Positions 1-5,537 of a DNA stretch of 7,490 nt are shown piece after piece. Both the position numbers and the translations under genes were made by a program. Below the pieces are notes generated by a model, which was not told the origin of the DNA, made no database searches, and worked only from the letters and a program-made list of their open reading frames with translations. The stretch comes from Solirubrobacteraceae bacterium (lineage in GTDB: Bacteria > Actinomycetota > Thermoleophilia > Solirubrobacterales > Solirubrobacteraceae). Every line of letters begins with the position of its first letter. The stretch's first letter is position 1. The stretch is taken from positions 1-7,490 of the forward strand of contig JASLHP010000342.1 of assembly GCA_030149625.1 (NCBI GenBank), given 5' to 3'.

Positions 1-421
1 CTGTCAGCTCGCGTGGCAGACCGTCCTCGCCGGGCTCGTAGGCTGCCGCGAACGCCTCGCCGCGACGCGCATCGATCACGGCCAGCACGGCGTCCGCGTC
101 GGCTGCGAGCGCGAGCGCCCGCGGGCTCGAAACGCCGACGATCTCGGCGGACAGCGACTGCGCGAGGCCGCGCGCCGTGGCGACGCCAACGCGCAGGCCG
201 GTGAACGTGCCCGGCCCGACGCCCACCGCGATCCGATCGACCGCGTCCCACGAGACGCCGGCGTCCGCGAGCAGCTTCCGCGCCATCTCGAGCAGCCGCG
301 TCGCATGCCCCGGGTGAGCGCCCACGAGCGGGTCGTCGCGGAGCTCGCTGCTACGGCCATCCCCCACGCGCAGTGCGACGGCCGTGGCGGCGGTGGCCGT
401 GTCGAAGCCGAGTACGATCAT
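1..421 (-). CDS. tsaB: TsaB, t6A tRNA modification subunit (3' part cut off by window edge)
   Basis: The first 140 codons of TsaB are visible, starting at ATG 421-419; the C-terminal part lies left of the window. TsaB is an ASKHA-fold, inactive paralogue of TsaD that scaffolds the cytoplasmic TsaB-TsaD-TsaE complex, which adds threonylcarbamoyl to A37 of ANN-decoding tRNAs. Seen: an N-terminus MIVLGFDTATAATAVAL (first ASKHA strand), the family's signature glycine-rich stretch GVGPGTFTGLRVG at residues 67-79, followed by ATARGLA, then VIDARRGE at 115-122. The start is fixed by the four-base ATGA overlap with the tsaE stop, which implies translational coupling. In many bacteria rimI and tsaD follow; they would lie outside. 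The identification rests on motifs I recognise; nothing unusual is seen in the visible part. Confidence 0.93.
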   Translation of the reverse strand, partial: MIVLGFDTATAATAVALRVGDGRSSELRDDPLVGAHPGHATRLLEMARKLLADAGVSWDAVDRIAVGVGPGTFTGLRVGVATARGLAQSLSAEIVGVSSPRALALAADADAVLAVIDARRGEAFAAAYEPGEDGLPRELT

Positions 422-858
422 CGTGGAGCACCGCCCGGCTCGTCGATGTCGATGCGCCTGCGCTCGCCGCCGAGATGACTGAGGGTGACCCGCATGCGCG
501 CGCCCGCGAGCTCGGCGTGCGTGTCCTGCGGCCACTCCACGAACGCGATCCGGCCCGGCCCGAGATAGTCCGCCAGCAGATCCGGGTCCTCCTGCTCGAG
601 GCCGGCGAGGCGGTAGAGATCGAGGTGCGAGACGGTCACGCTGCCTGCCTCGTAGCGGTGGCCGATGCTGAACGTCGGGCTCGTGACGGGATCGCTCACG
701 CCGAGCGCGCGCGCCGCGCCGCGTACGAGCGTCGTCTTACCAGAGCCCAACTCGCCGCGCACCAGCACGAGGTCGCCGTCGCCGAGCGCGCTCGCCAGCT
801 CGGCGCCCAGCGATTCCGTCGCGGCAGGACCAGCGGTTTCGACTCTTCGTGCGGCCAC
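418..858 (-). CDS. tsaE: TsaE, ATPase of the t6A tRNA modification complex
   Basis: A 146-residue P-loop ATPase of the YjeE/TsaE family (usual length about 150), which powers turnover of the TsaBD complex in N6-threonylcarbamoyladenosine synthesis. Seen: Walker A GELGSGKTT at residues 35-43, the switch-like TSPTFS at 59-64, HLDLYRL at 78-84 (Walker B-like region with the conserved Asp) and EWP at 108-110, all typical of the family. The start is GTG at 858: an in-frame TAG lies five codons upstream, so no much longer form is possible, and there is no earlier start codon. No SD is visible; a possible -10 element ends about 9 bases upstream, so translation may be leaderless. The stop overlaps the tsaB start (ATGA). 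A strong terminator at 915-956 separates it from the glycosylase gene, so it needs its own promoter. Confidence 0.95.
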   Translation of the reverse strand: MAARRVETAGPAATESLGAELASALGDGDLVLVRGELGSGKTTLVRGAARALGVSDPVTSPTFSIGHRYEAGSVTVSHLDLYRLAGLEQEDPDLLADYLGPGRIAFVEWPQDTHAELAGARMRVTLSHLGGERRRIDIDEPGGAPR

Positions 859-867
859 CGATTGCTG

Positions 868-873
868 ACTCTA
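868..873 (-). promoter_or_regulatory. possible -10 element for tsaE-tsaB
   Basis: On the minus strand TAGAGT (TANNNT form) lies nine bases before the tsaE GTG, which would place the transcription start at or within about three bases of the start codon. No convincing -35 is visible. Because the terminator just upstream should block readthrough, a promoter is expected in this 57-base gap and this is the best candidate. Short AT-containing hexamers occur by chance, so the call is tentative. Confidence 0.3.
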
Positions 874-914
874 AAGCCTGCCGAGCGCGCACCCCGACAG
901 CGCCTGGCCGCCAC

Positions 915-956
915 AAAAAAAGACCGGCCCGCGGGAGAATGGTGCGCGGGCCGGTC
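915..956 (-). terminator. intrinsic terminator, minus strand
   Basis: A perfect 12-bp inverted repeat (arms 922-933 and 945-956, GACCGGCCCGCG and its complement) encloses an 11-base loop. It is followed in the minus-strand direction by seven T residues (915-921). This is a textbook Rho-independent terminator for leftward transcription. On the plus strand the hairpin is followed only by GGTT, so it is not bidirectional. It would end transcripts from the glycosylase gene and/or the short transcript predicted from the sigma-28-like promoter at 988-1016. Confidence 0.93.
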
Positions 957-982
957 GGTTACTCCTGGAGGGATGGAGACAG
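915..982 (-). ncRNA. candidate ~68-nt small RNA between a sigma-28-like promoter and the terminator
   Basis: The predicted start (about 982, six to seven bases past the promoter -10) and the U-tract at 915-921 bound a transcript of about 68 nt. Its 5' third is C/U-rich and looks unstructured, with CCCTCC (minus strand, 967-972) directly followed by AGGAG (962-966). Its 3' part is the 12-bp terminator stem plus U7, the general shape of a trans-acting bacterial sRNA. No start codon at a usable distance follows the AGGAG, so a small protein is unlikely. I recognise no known RNA family. The call is inferred from promoter plus terminator geometry; alternatively the hairpin only ends the glycosylase mRNA. 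Confidence 0.35.
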
Positions 983-987
983 AGTCT

Positions 988-1016
988 GCATCGGCAGCCG
1001 TGCCGTCGAACTTTAG
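988..1016 (-). promoter_or_regulatory. sigma-28 (FliA/SigD/WhiG)-like promoter, minus strand
   Basis: On the minus strand CTAAAGTTC (1016-1008) is followed, 16 bases after TAAA, by GCCGATGC (995-988). The known consensus for flagellar/WhiG sigma factors is TAAAGTTT-N11-GCCGATAA, or TAAA-N14-16-GCCGATAT. Here the -35 matches 7 of 8, the -10 matches 6 of 8 with an intact GCCGAT core, and the spacing is within range. An A/T block, AAATTTTTT on the plus strand at 1026-1034, sits just upstream where an UP-like element would be, in otherwise GC-rich DNA. The match was made by eye; no score or genome-wide background was computed. Confidence 0.5.
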
Positions 1017-1088
1017 GACCTGGGCAAATTTTTTCGACGAGTCCGCGAAAATCCCTGTTTTGCAGGAAAAACGCCTCCCAATGCGCGT

Positions 1089-1835
1089 CTAGAACAGCCC
1101 CAGCTGATCGACGCCCGCGTCGTGCTGCTCCGCCCCCGCCGGCGAGTCGCTCGGCGCCGTCCCGGGCGCCTCAGGCGCGTCCTCGGGCTCAGGCGCCTCC
1201 CCGAGCGCCGGCTGCTCAGGCACACCGAGCGCGAGCAGCTCGGGCAAGCGCGTGAAGTCCTCGCGCAGCGTCTCGAGCATCCGCGGCGTGTACAGCGCCG
1301 CCGCAGGATGGTAGATCGGGTACAGACGCACAGCGCGCGCGCCCAGCACGAGCACCTCCGGCTGACCGTGCAGGCGCGTGATGCCCGTTGGGTCGCGGCG
1401 CAGCAGCTTCGTCGAGAAGTTGCCGAGCGTGCAGATCACGGCCGGCTCGATCAGCTCGACCTGACGCAGCAGGTACTCGCGGCAGTTGTCCAGCTCGATC
1501 GGCAGCGGATCGCGGTTGCCCGGCGGCCTGCACTTCAAAGTGTTCGCGATGAACACTTCGGCTCGAGACAGCCCGATCTCCTCGAGCAGCGTCTCGAGCA
1601 GTTTGCCGGCACGCCCGACGAACGGCACCCCTTGCTCGTCCTCGCTGGCACCAGGCGCCTCACCGATGAACATCAACTCCGCGTCGGCGTTGCCGGCGCC
1701 GAACACGACAGTTTTGCGGGTCGCCGCGAGCTCGGGGCAGCGCGTGCACCCACGTGCCTGCTGGAAGACCTCCTTCAGGGCCTCACGCCGCTCCGGCGCC
1801 GACCGCTCACGCTCTTGCGCGGACACGCGGCGCAT
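1089..1835 (-). CDS. Family 4 (Fe-S) uracil-DNA glycosylase with C-terminal clamp-binding motif
   Basis: A 248-residue uracil-DNA glycosylase of the UDG4/UdgA type, which removes uracil from DNA in base excision repair. Seen: four cysteines placed as Fe-S ligands (C30 and C33 in GCTRC, C102 in [11 protein letters not shown]118 in DNCREY); the uracil-pocket motif [17 protein letters not shown] at 58-74; and the second active-site motif HPAA at 176-179. The catalytic core ends near residue 203. A Pro/Ala/Glu-rich, probably disordered tail of about 40 residues follows and ends in DQLGLF. QLGLF fits the beta sliding-clamp binding consensus QL(S/D)LF and equals the motif known from E. coli DNA polymerase II. 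Start chosen at ATG 1835 (MRRVSAQ), where family similarity begins; the frame is open far upstream, but that is antisense to the carboxylase gene. No SD is seen, so it may be leaderless. It is divergent from the carboxyltransferase gene. Confidence 0.93.
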   Translation of the reverse strand: MRRVSAQERERSAPERREALKEVFQQARGCTRCPELAATRKTVVFGAGNADAELMFIGEAPGASEDEQGVPFVGRAGKLLETLLEEIGLSRAEVFIANTLKCRPPGNRDPLPIELDNCREYLLRQVELIEPAVICTLGNFSTKLLRRDPTGITRLHGQPEVLVLGARAVRLYPIYHPAAALYTPRMLETLREDFTRLPELLALGVPEQPALGEAPEPEDAPEAPGTAPSDSPAGAEQHDAGVDQLGLF

Positions 1836-1907
1836 GGTAATTGCTAACGGCGAGCGCACGCGCGACGCTGAAGCCGCGGTCCGCCGCGGCGCGGCCCGAC
1901 CGGCGAA
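1836..1907. promoter_or_regulatory. divergent intergenic region with a 7-bp inverted repeat
   Basis: This 72-bp gap separates the starts of the leftward glycosylase and the rightward carboxyltransferase and must hold both promoters or their cores. The only AT-richer part (1837-1847, GTAATTGCTAA) abuts the glycosylase ATG, so a leaderless start there is possible, though no clean -10/-35 pair is visible. A perfect inverted repeat GCCGCGG-TCCG-CCGCGGC lies at 1873-1890. It could be an operator or a chance product of high GC content. No SD is seen for either gene. Confidence 0.3.
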
Positions 1908-3854
1908 GTGCCCGTCAGCGATGATCTCGCGATGGCGTCGACGTCCGAGCACGAGGTGAGGGCCCCGTTCGCCGGCGTAGTCGTCGCGATCGCACACGAG
2001 CGAGACGAGCACGTCGGTGCCGGCAGCGCGCTGGTCCTGCTCGAAGCGATGAAGATGGAGCACGAAGTGCTCGCCGAGATCGACGGCGTGATCCGCGCTG
2101 TGGCAGTCGCCGTCGGTGACGCCGTGCAGCAGGGGCAGCTGTTGGTGACGCTCGCAGCCTCCCCGGAGGCGCAGCCGGGCACTGGCGCTGACCGACTGGG
2201 CGCGCGTGCGCACGAGCATACGGATGGAGGCGAGCGCGCCGACCTGCGCGCGGTGCGCCAGCGCCATGAGATCGGACTCGACGCCGCGCGGCCCGAAGCG
2301 GTGGCGCGGCGCCGCGAGCGCGGCCGGCGCACCGCGCGCGAGAACCTCGCCGACCTGCTCGACGCAGGCACGTTCGTCGAGTACGGGCCGTTGCTGTTCG
2401 CCGCCCAGGAGCGCCGCCGCTCCCGCGAGGAGCTGATCGCGCGCACGCCCGCGGACGGGCTCGTCGGCGGGCTCGGCCGCGTCGCCGGACGGGCGTGCGT
2501 GGCGATGTCCTACGACTACACGGTCCTCGCCGGGACCCAGGGCATGCGCAACCACGCCAAGAAGGATCGTCTGTTCGATCTCGCCGAGCGCCGCCGCCTT
2601 CCCGTCGTGCTGTTCGCCGAGGGCGGCGGCGGGCGTCCGGGCGATGTCGACATGCCGATCGTCGCGGGCCTCGACTGCCGCGCGTTTGAGCTGTTCGCAA
2701 AGCTCAGCGGCCTCGTGCCGCTCGTCGGCATCGCCTCCGGATACTGCTTCGCGGGCAACGCCGCGCTGCTCGGCTGCTGCGACGTCGTGATCGCCACCGA
2801 GGACTCGAGTATCGGCATGGGCGGCCCGGCGATGATCGAGGGCGGCGGACTCGGCGTGTTCGCGCCCGGCGACGTCGGTCCGATCGACGTCCAGTACGGC
2901 AACGGCGTCGTCGATCTGCGCGCGGCCGACGACGCCGACGCGGTGGCGCTGGCGAAGCGGTACTTGTCCTACTTCGCCGGCACGAGCGCAGGCGACGCGG
3001 CCGGCGAAGTCGCGGCGGACGGCACGACGAGCGCCGAGGCAGGCGAAGCATCCGGCGACAGCCGTGCGCACCGCCAGGTCTCCGTGCCCGACCAGACGCG
3101 ACTGCGCACGCTGATCCCCGAGCAGCGCAAGCGTGTCTATGACGTGCGTCGCGTCGTCGCGACCCTGTTCGACGAAGACTCCGTGCTGGAGCTGCGCCGC
3201 GGCTTCGGCGCGGGGATGCTGACAGCGCTCGCGCGCCTCGACGGTCGGCCGCTGGGCGTCGTCGCCAACGACCCAACGCATCTCGGCGGCGCGATCGACG
3301 CCGACGGCGCCGACAAGGCGGCACGCTTCACACAACTGTGCGACGCCTACGAGCTGCCGCTGCTGTTCCTGTGCGACACGCCCGGCTTCATGGTCGGTCC
3401 CGCGGCAGAGCAGACCGCGACCGTACGCCACTTCGCGCGCATGTTCCTCGGCGGCGCCAACGTCACCGTGCCGATCGGGACGATCGTGCTGCGCAAGGGC
3501 TACGGACTCGGCGCCCAGGCGATGGCCGGCGGCGGCTTCAAGGCGCCCGTGTTCACCGTCGCCTGGCCCACCTCCGAGTTCGGCGGCATGGGCCTCGAGG
3601 GCGCCGTTCGGCTCGGCATGCGCCGCGAGCTCGATGCGATCGAGGACGAGCAGGAGCGCGAGCGCGTGTTCGAGCAGCTCGTCGCCGCCGCCTACGAGCG
3701 CGGCGAGGGCGTCAACATGGCCGCCTACGGCGAGATCGACGACGTCATCGACCCGGCAGACTCGCGCCGTTGGATCGCGACGCTGTTCGACGAGCGCGCG
3801 AGCGAGTGGTGGCGACGCGGCGGCAAGAAGCGGCCACACGTCGACGCCTGGTAG
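1908..3854 (+). CDS. BCCP-carboxyltransferase fusion of a biotin-dependent acyl-CoA carboxylase
   Basis: A 648-residue cytoplasmic protein joining two parts of a biotin-dependent acyl-CoA carboxylase. Residues about 15-82 form a biotinyl domain with EAMKMEHE; Lys49 is the expected biotin site. Residues about 108-640 form an AccD5/PccB-type carboxyltransferase in two crotonase-fold halves. The N-half carries [10 protein letters not shown] (201-210) and the oxyanion-type loop [13 protein letters not shown] (277-289). The C-half carries VVANDP (451-456), CDTPGFMVG (489-497), [11 protein letters not shown] (529-539) and [11 protein letters not shown] (552-562). A Gly/Ala/Glu-rich linker at about 357-389 joins the halves. 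There is no zinc ribbon, so it is not the AccA/AccD acetyl-CoA type. No biotin carboxylase is encoded here; it must act with one from elsewhere. Start GTG 1908 or ATG 1932; neither has an SD, and an in-frame stop at 1869 excludes much longer forms. The acyl-CoA substrate is unknown. Confidence 0.9.
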   Translation: MPVSDDLAMASTSEHEVRAPFAGVVVAIAHERDEHVGAGSALVLLEAMKMEHEVLAEIDGVIRAVAVAVGDAVQQGQLLVTLAASPEAQPGTGADRLGARAHEHTDGGERADLRAVRQRHEIGLDAARPEAVARRRERGRRTARENLADLLDAGTFVEYGPLLFAAQERRRSREELIARTPADGLVGGLGRVAGRACVAMSYDYTVLAGTQGMRNHAKKDRLFDLAERRRLPVVLFAEGGGGRPGDVDMPIVAGLDCRAFELFAKLSGLVPLVGIASGYCFAGNAALLGCCDVVIATEDSSIGMGGPAMIEGGGLGVFAPGDVGPIDVQYGNGVVDLRAADDADAVALAKRYLSYFAGTSAGDAAGEVAADGTTSAEAGEASGDSRAHRQVSVPDQTRLRTLIPEQRKRVYDVRRVVATLFDEDSVLELRRGFGAGMLTALARLDGRPLGVVANDPTHLGGAIDADGADKAARFTQLCDAYELPLLFLCDTPGFMVGPAAEQTATVRHFARMFLGGANVTVPIGTIVLRKGYGLGAQAMAGGGFKAPVFTVAWPTSEFGGMGLEGAVRLGMRRELDAIEDEQERERVFEQLVAAAYERGEGVNMAAYGEIDDVIDPADSRRWIATLFDERASEWWRRGGKKRPHVDAW

Positions 3855-3888
3855 AGCAATCGCGGGCGGCGGCCGCGAGGCGGGCACC

Positions 3889-3961
3889 AGCCAGGCGCGG
3901 ACAGCACGCGCGAGCCAGGCGCGGACAACAGGCGCGAGCCCAGGCGCGGACAGCACGCGCG
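3889..3961. repeat. three tandem copies of a 24-bp repeat
   Basis: Units at 3889-3912, 3913-3936 and 3937-3961 share the pattern AGCCAGGCGCGGACA followed by a GC-rich end; unit 2 differs at two positions and unit 3 has one extra C. A fragment (AGCCA) of a fourth unit follows. Within each unit GCGCG and CGCGC or GCGC can pair as a small stem. The array lies directly after the carboxyltransferase stop and before the pan promoter. Function is unknown; slippage of GC-rich DNA is the simplest origin. Confidence 0.85.
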
Positions 3962-4002
3962 AGCCACGTCCTGTGACGTTGCGCACATAACCAAGCAGGC
4001 CA

Positions 4003-4030
4003 TTTACAACCCGCGAGCCGCGTGTATCAT
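4003..4030 (+). promoter_or_regulatory. sigma-70-type promoter for panCDB
   Basis: TTTACA (4003-4008) and TATCAT (4025-4030) each match the housekeeping consensus at five of six positions and are separated by 16 bases. They stand in an AT-rich island within GC-rich DNA, 139 bases before panC. The predicted start is near 4037. This is the best-looking vegetative promoter in the window. Direction and position fit the pan operon; the long leader that results is noted separately. Confidence 0.65.
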
Positions 4031-4036
4031 TTTTGA

Positions 4037-4168
4037 CAGGCCGCTAACGAGCTTGCTCGAGTGGACCCGACCGCAGTACCACGCTTGTGATCTGAAGTCG
4101 CGCCGGTATCCGCAGGGAACTGGACCGAAGCCGATGAGCCGCCACCGACACCGCACTCCGCTTCGCGC
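4037..4168 (+). other. ~130-nt leader upstream of panC
   Basis: If transcription starts near 4037, the panC mRNA has an unusually long leader for a genome with few SD sites. It contains a dyad CGAGC-TT-GCTCG at 4048-4059, two GGACC boxes (GTGGACCCGA near 4061-4070 and CTGGACCGAAG near 4120-4130), and a possible 12-codon ORF at its end. I checked by eye for TPP, cobalamin, glycine and guanidine riboswitch signatures and found no convincing match. It could be a regulatory leader, or there may be another promoter nearer the gene. Confidence 0.35.
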
Positions 4169-4172
4169 ATGA
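4134..4172 (+). CDS. possible 12-codon upstream ORF overlapping the panC start
   Basis: ATG at 4134 opens a frame encoding [12 protein letters not shown], rich in Arg and His. Its TGA (4170-4172) overlaps the panC ATG (4169-4171) as ATGA. The panC start itself has no SD, so ribosomes ending on this ORF could restart at panC. The uORF also lacks a strong SD, and an ORF this short can arise by chance. Confidence 0.25.
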   Translation: MSRHRHRTPLRA

Positions 4173-5128
4173 GGACCGTGCGCACAGTGGCCGAGCTGCG
4201 CTCCGTGCTCACGCCCGCGCGCCGCGAAGCGCTCACGATCGGACTCGTGCCGACGATGGGCGCGCTGCACGACGGGCATCTGTCGCTAATCGCGCACGCG
4301 CGCGATCATTGCGACCTGGTGGTTGTGTCGCTGTTCGTCAACCCCGCGCAGTTCGACGAGCGCGCGGACCTCGAGCGCTATCCACGCGACGAGCGGCGCG
4401 ACGCCGAGCTGGCGGCGATCGCGGGCGCGGACCTGCTGTTCGCGCCGCCGGTCGAGGCGGTCTACCCGTCCGGGTTCGCGACGAGCGTCGAGGTGCTCGG
4501 CGTGAGCGAGCGTCTCGAGGGCGAAAGCCGCGGCTCCGAGCACTTCCGCGGCGTCGCGACGGTCGTGACCAAGCTGCTGTGCATGACGCAACCCGACGTC
4601 GCGTACTTCGGCCAGAAGGACGCGCAGCAGGTCGTCGTAATCCGCCGCCTCGCGACAGATCTCAACCTGCCCGTGCGGATCGAGGCGCTGCCGACCGTGC
4701 GCGAGTCGGACGGCCTCGCGCTCTCCAGCCGCAACGCGCTGCTGAGCCCCGAGGAGCGCGTCCGCGCGCGCGCGCTGCCCGCCGCGCTGAGAGCCGCCGC
4801 CGCGCTCGCCGCAAACGGCGAGCGCTCCGCGCAGGCGCTGCTCGACGCCGCGCGCGAGGCGATGCGACCGTTCGATGTCGAGCCCGAGTACGTTGCGCTC
4901 GTCGAGCCCGACACGCTCGAGCCCGTCTCGTCGCTCGACCGCGCCGCCTGCTCCCGGGGGCAGGCGCTGCTGGCGCTCGCCGCCCGCGTCGGCGAGGTGC
5001 GCCTGATCGACAACGCGATCATCTCGCCGACCGGGGCGTCCCGCGCCGGCACGGCGCCGGACGCAGGCGCCGCACAGGAACCCACCCAACCGCTCGAAGG
5101 AGAGGCGATCGCCACATGCAGCGTGTGA
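4169..5128 (+). CDS. panC: PanC, pantothenate synthetase
   Basis: A 319-residue pantoate-beta-alanine ligase, which forms pantothenate from pantoate, beta-alanine and ATP through a pantoyl-adenylate in the cytoplasm. Seen: [10 protein letters not shown] at residues 28-37 with the ATP-binding His34 and His37; [11 protein letters not shown] at 54-64; YFGQKDAQQ at 146-154; and SSRNALLS at 186-193, the KMSKS-like nucleotide loop of this nucleotidyltransferase family. The usual length is about 280; the last 30 or so residues (from about 290, Ala/Gly/Pro/Glu-rich) are an extension that carries the panD ribosome-binding site and overlaps panD by 13 bases. Its meaning may be only the placement of that overlap. 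Start ATG 4169 fits the family N-terminus ([14 protein letters not shown]). It is the first gene of the panC-panD-panB unit. Confidence 0.97.
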   Translation: MRTVRTVAELRSVLTPARREALTIGLVPTMGALHDGHLSLIAHARDHCDLVVVSLFVNPAQFDERADLERYPRDERRDAELAAIAGADLLFAPPVEAVYPSGFATSVEVLGVSERLEGESRGSEHFRGVATVVTKLLCMTQPDVAYFGQKDAQQVVVIRRLATDLNLPVRIEALPTVRESDGLALSSRNALLSPEERVRARALPAALRAAAALAANGERSAQALLDAAREAMRPFDVEPEYVALVEPDTLEPVSSLDRAACSRGQALLALAARVGEVRLIDNAIISPTGASRAGTAPDAGAAQEPTQPLEGEAIATCSV

Positions 5129-5499
5129 TGCTCAAGTCCAAGATCCACCGCGCGACGGTGACCGACTGCGATCTGCACTACGTCGGCTCGATCACGATCG
5201 ACCCTGACCTGCTCGAGGCCGCCGACATGCTCGAGTACGAGCAGGTGCACGTCGTCGACGTCGACAACGGCGCACGCTTCGAGACGTACACGATCCCCGG
5301 CGAGCGGGGCTCCGGCGAGATCTGCGTGAACGGCGCGGCCGCGCGCCTCGTGCACCGCGGCGACACGATCATCGTCATTTCGTACGGCACCTACGACGAG
5401 GTCGACCTCGAGCGCTACGCGCCCCGCGTCGTCCACGTCGAGGCCCAGACCAACCGCATCATCACGATCGACGAGCAGGTGGCGACTCTGCTCACCTAG
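5116..5499 (+). CDS. panD: PanD, aspartate 1-decarboxylase (pyruvoyl enzyme)
   Basis: A 127-residue pro-enzyme that makes beta-alanine from L-aspartate, supplying PanC. Such proteins self-cleave between Gly24 and Ser25, and the serine becomes the pyruvoyl group; here HYVGSITID places G24-S25 exactly. Also seen are Lys9, Tyr22, Arg54 and Tyr58, conserved active-site positions, and [10 protein letters not shown] at 71-80. The start is ATG 5116 ([12 protein letters not shown]), aligning with the usual N-terminus. It is backed by the SD AAGGAGAGG at 5097-5105, ten bases upstream. ATG 5128, overlapping the panC stop as TGATG, would remove the usual first four residues. The reading frame is open far upstream inside panC, so a longer automatic start call would be wrong. 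The C-terminus resembles the actinobacterial type. Confidence 0.97.
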   Translation: MQRVMLKSKIHRATVTDCDLHYVGSITIDPDLLEAADMLEYEQVHVVDVDNGARFETYTIPGERGSGEICVNGAAARLVHRGDTIIVISYGTYDEVDLERYAPRVVHVEAQTNRIITIDEQVATLLT

Positions 5500-5537
5500 A
5501 GCGAGCGTCAACCAGCCGTCAGAGAGGAAGCACCACC

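Noticed and set aside
373..1092. A 239-codon plus-strand frame across tsaB, tsaE and the intergenic region.
   Set aside because: It is antisense to two well-supported genes over most of its length, and its composition is that of a shadow frame.
973..1092. A short plus-strand frame (METESASAAVPSNF and on, 39 residues) preceded by GGAGGG, with more ordinary amino acid composition than the shadows.
   Set aside because: The SD-like GGAG is only a few bases from the ATG, no promoter or family match is visible, and the AT-richer composition is explained by the promoter-like region on the other strand. It cannot be fully excluded.
1836..3986. The glycosylase reading frame stays open on the minus strand for over 700 codons upstream, across the whole carboxyltransferase gene, giving a 965-codon frame.
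   Set aside because: The plus-strand frame has complete, ordered biotinyl and carboxyltransferase motifs. The antisense frame shows only Arg/Ala/His/Asp-rich sequence typical of antisense GC-rich codons, and family similarity starts at 1835.
4130..4137. GCCGATGA, a second sigma-28-like -10 just before panC.
   Set aside because: No TAAA lies 14-16 bases upstream (the position reads CGCA), so it is likely a chance match.
4037..4168. Riboswitch in the panC leader (TPP, cobalamin, glycine, guanidine or pan motif).
   Set aside because: Fragments such as GGACCGAAG recall parts of such RNAs, but the required conserved blocks and order are not present by eye. Running Infernal against Rfam would decide.
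4309..5115. The panD frame is open from 4309, allowing a 396-codon version.
   Set aside because: The upstream part is Arg-rich sequence out of frame inside panC. PanD homologues begin at the equivalent of 5116, where an SD is present.
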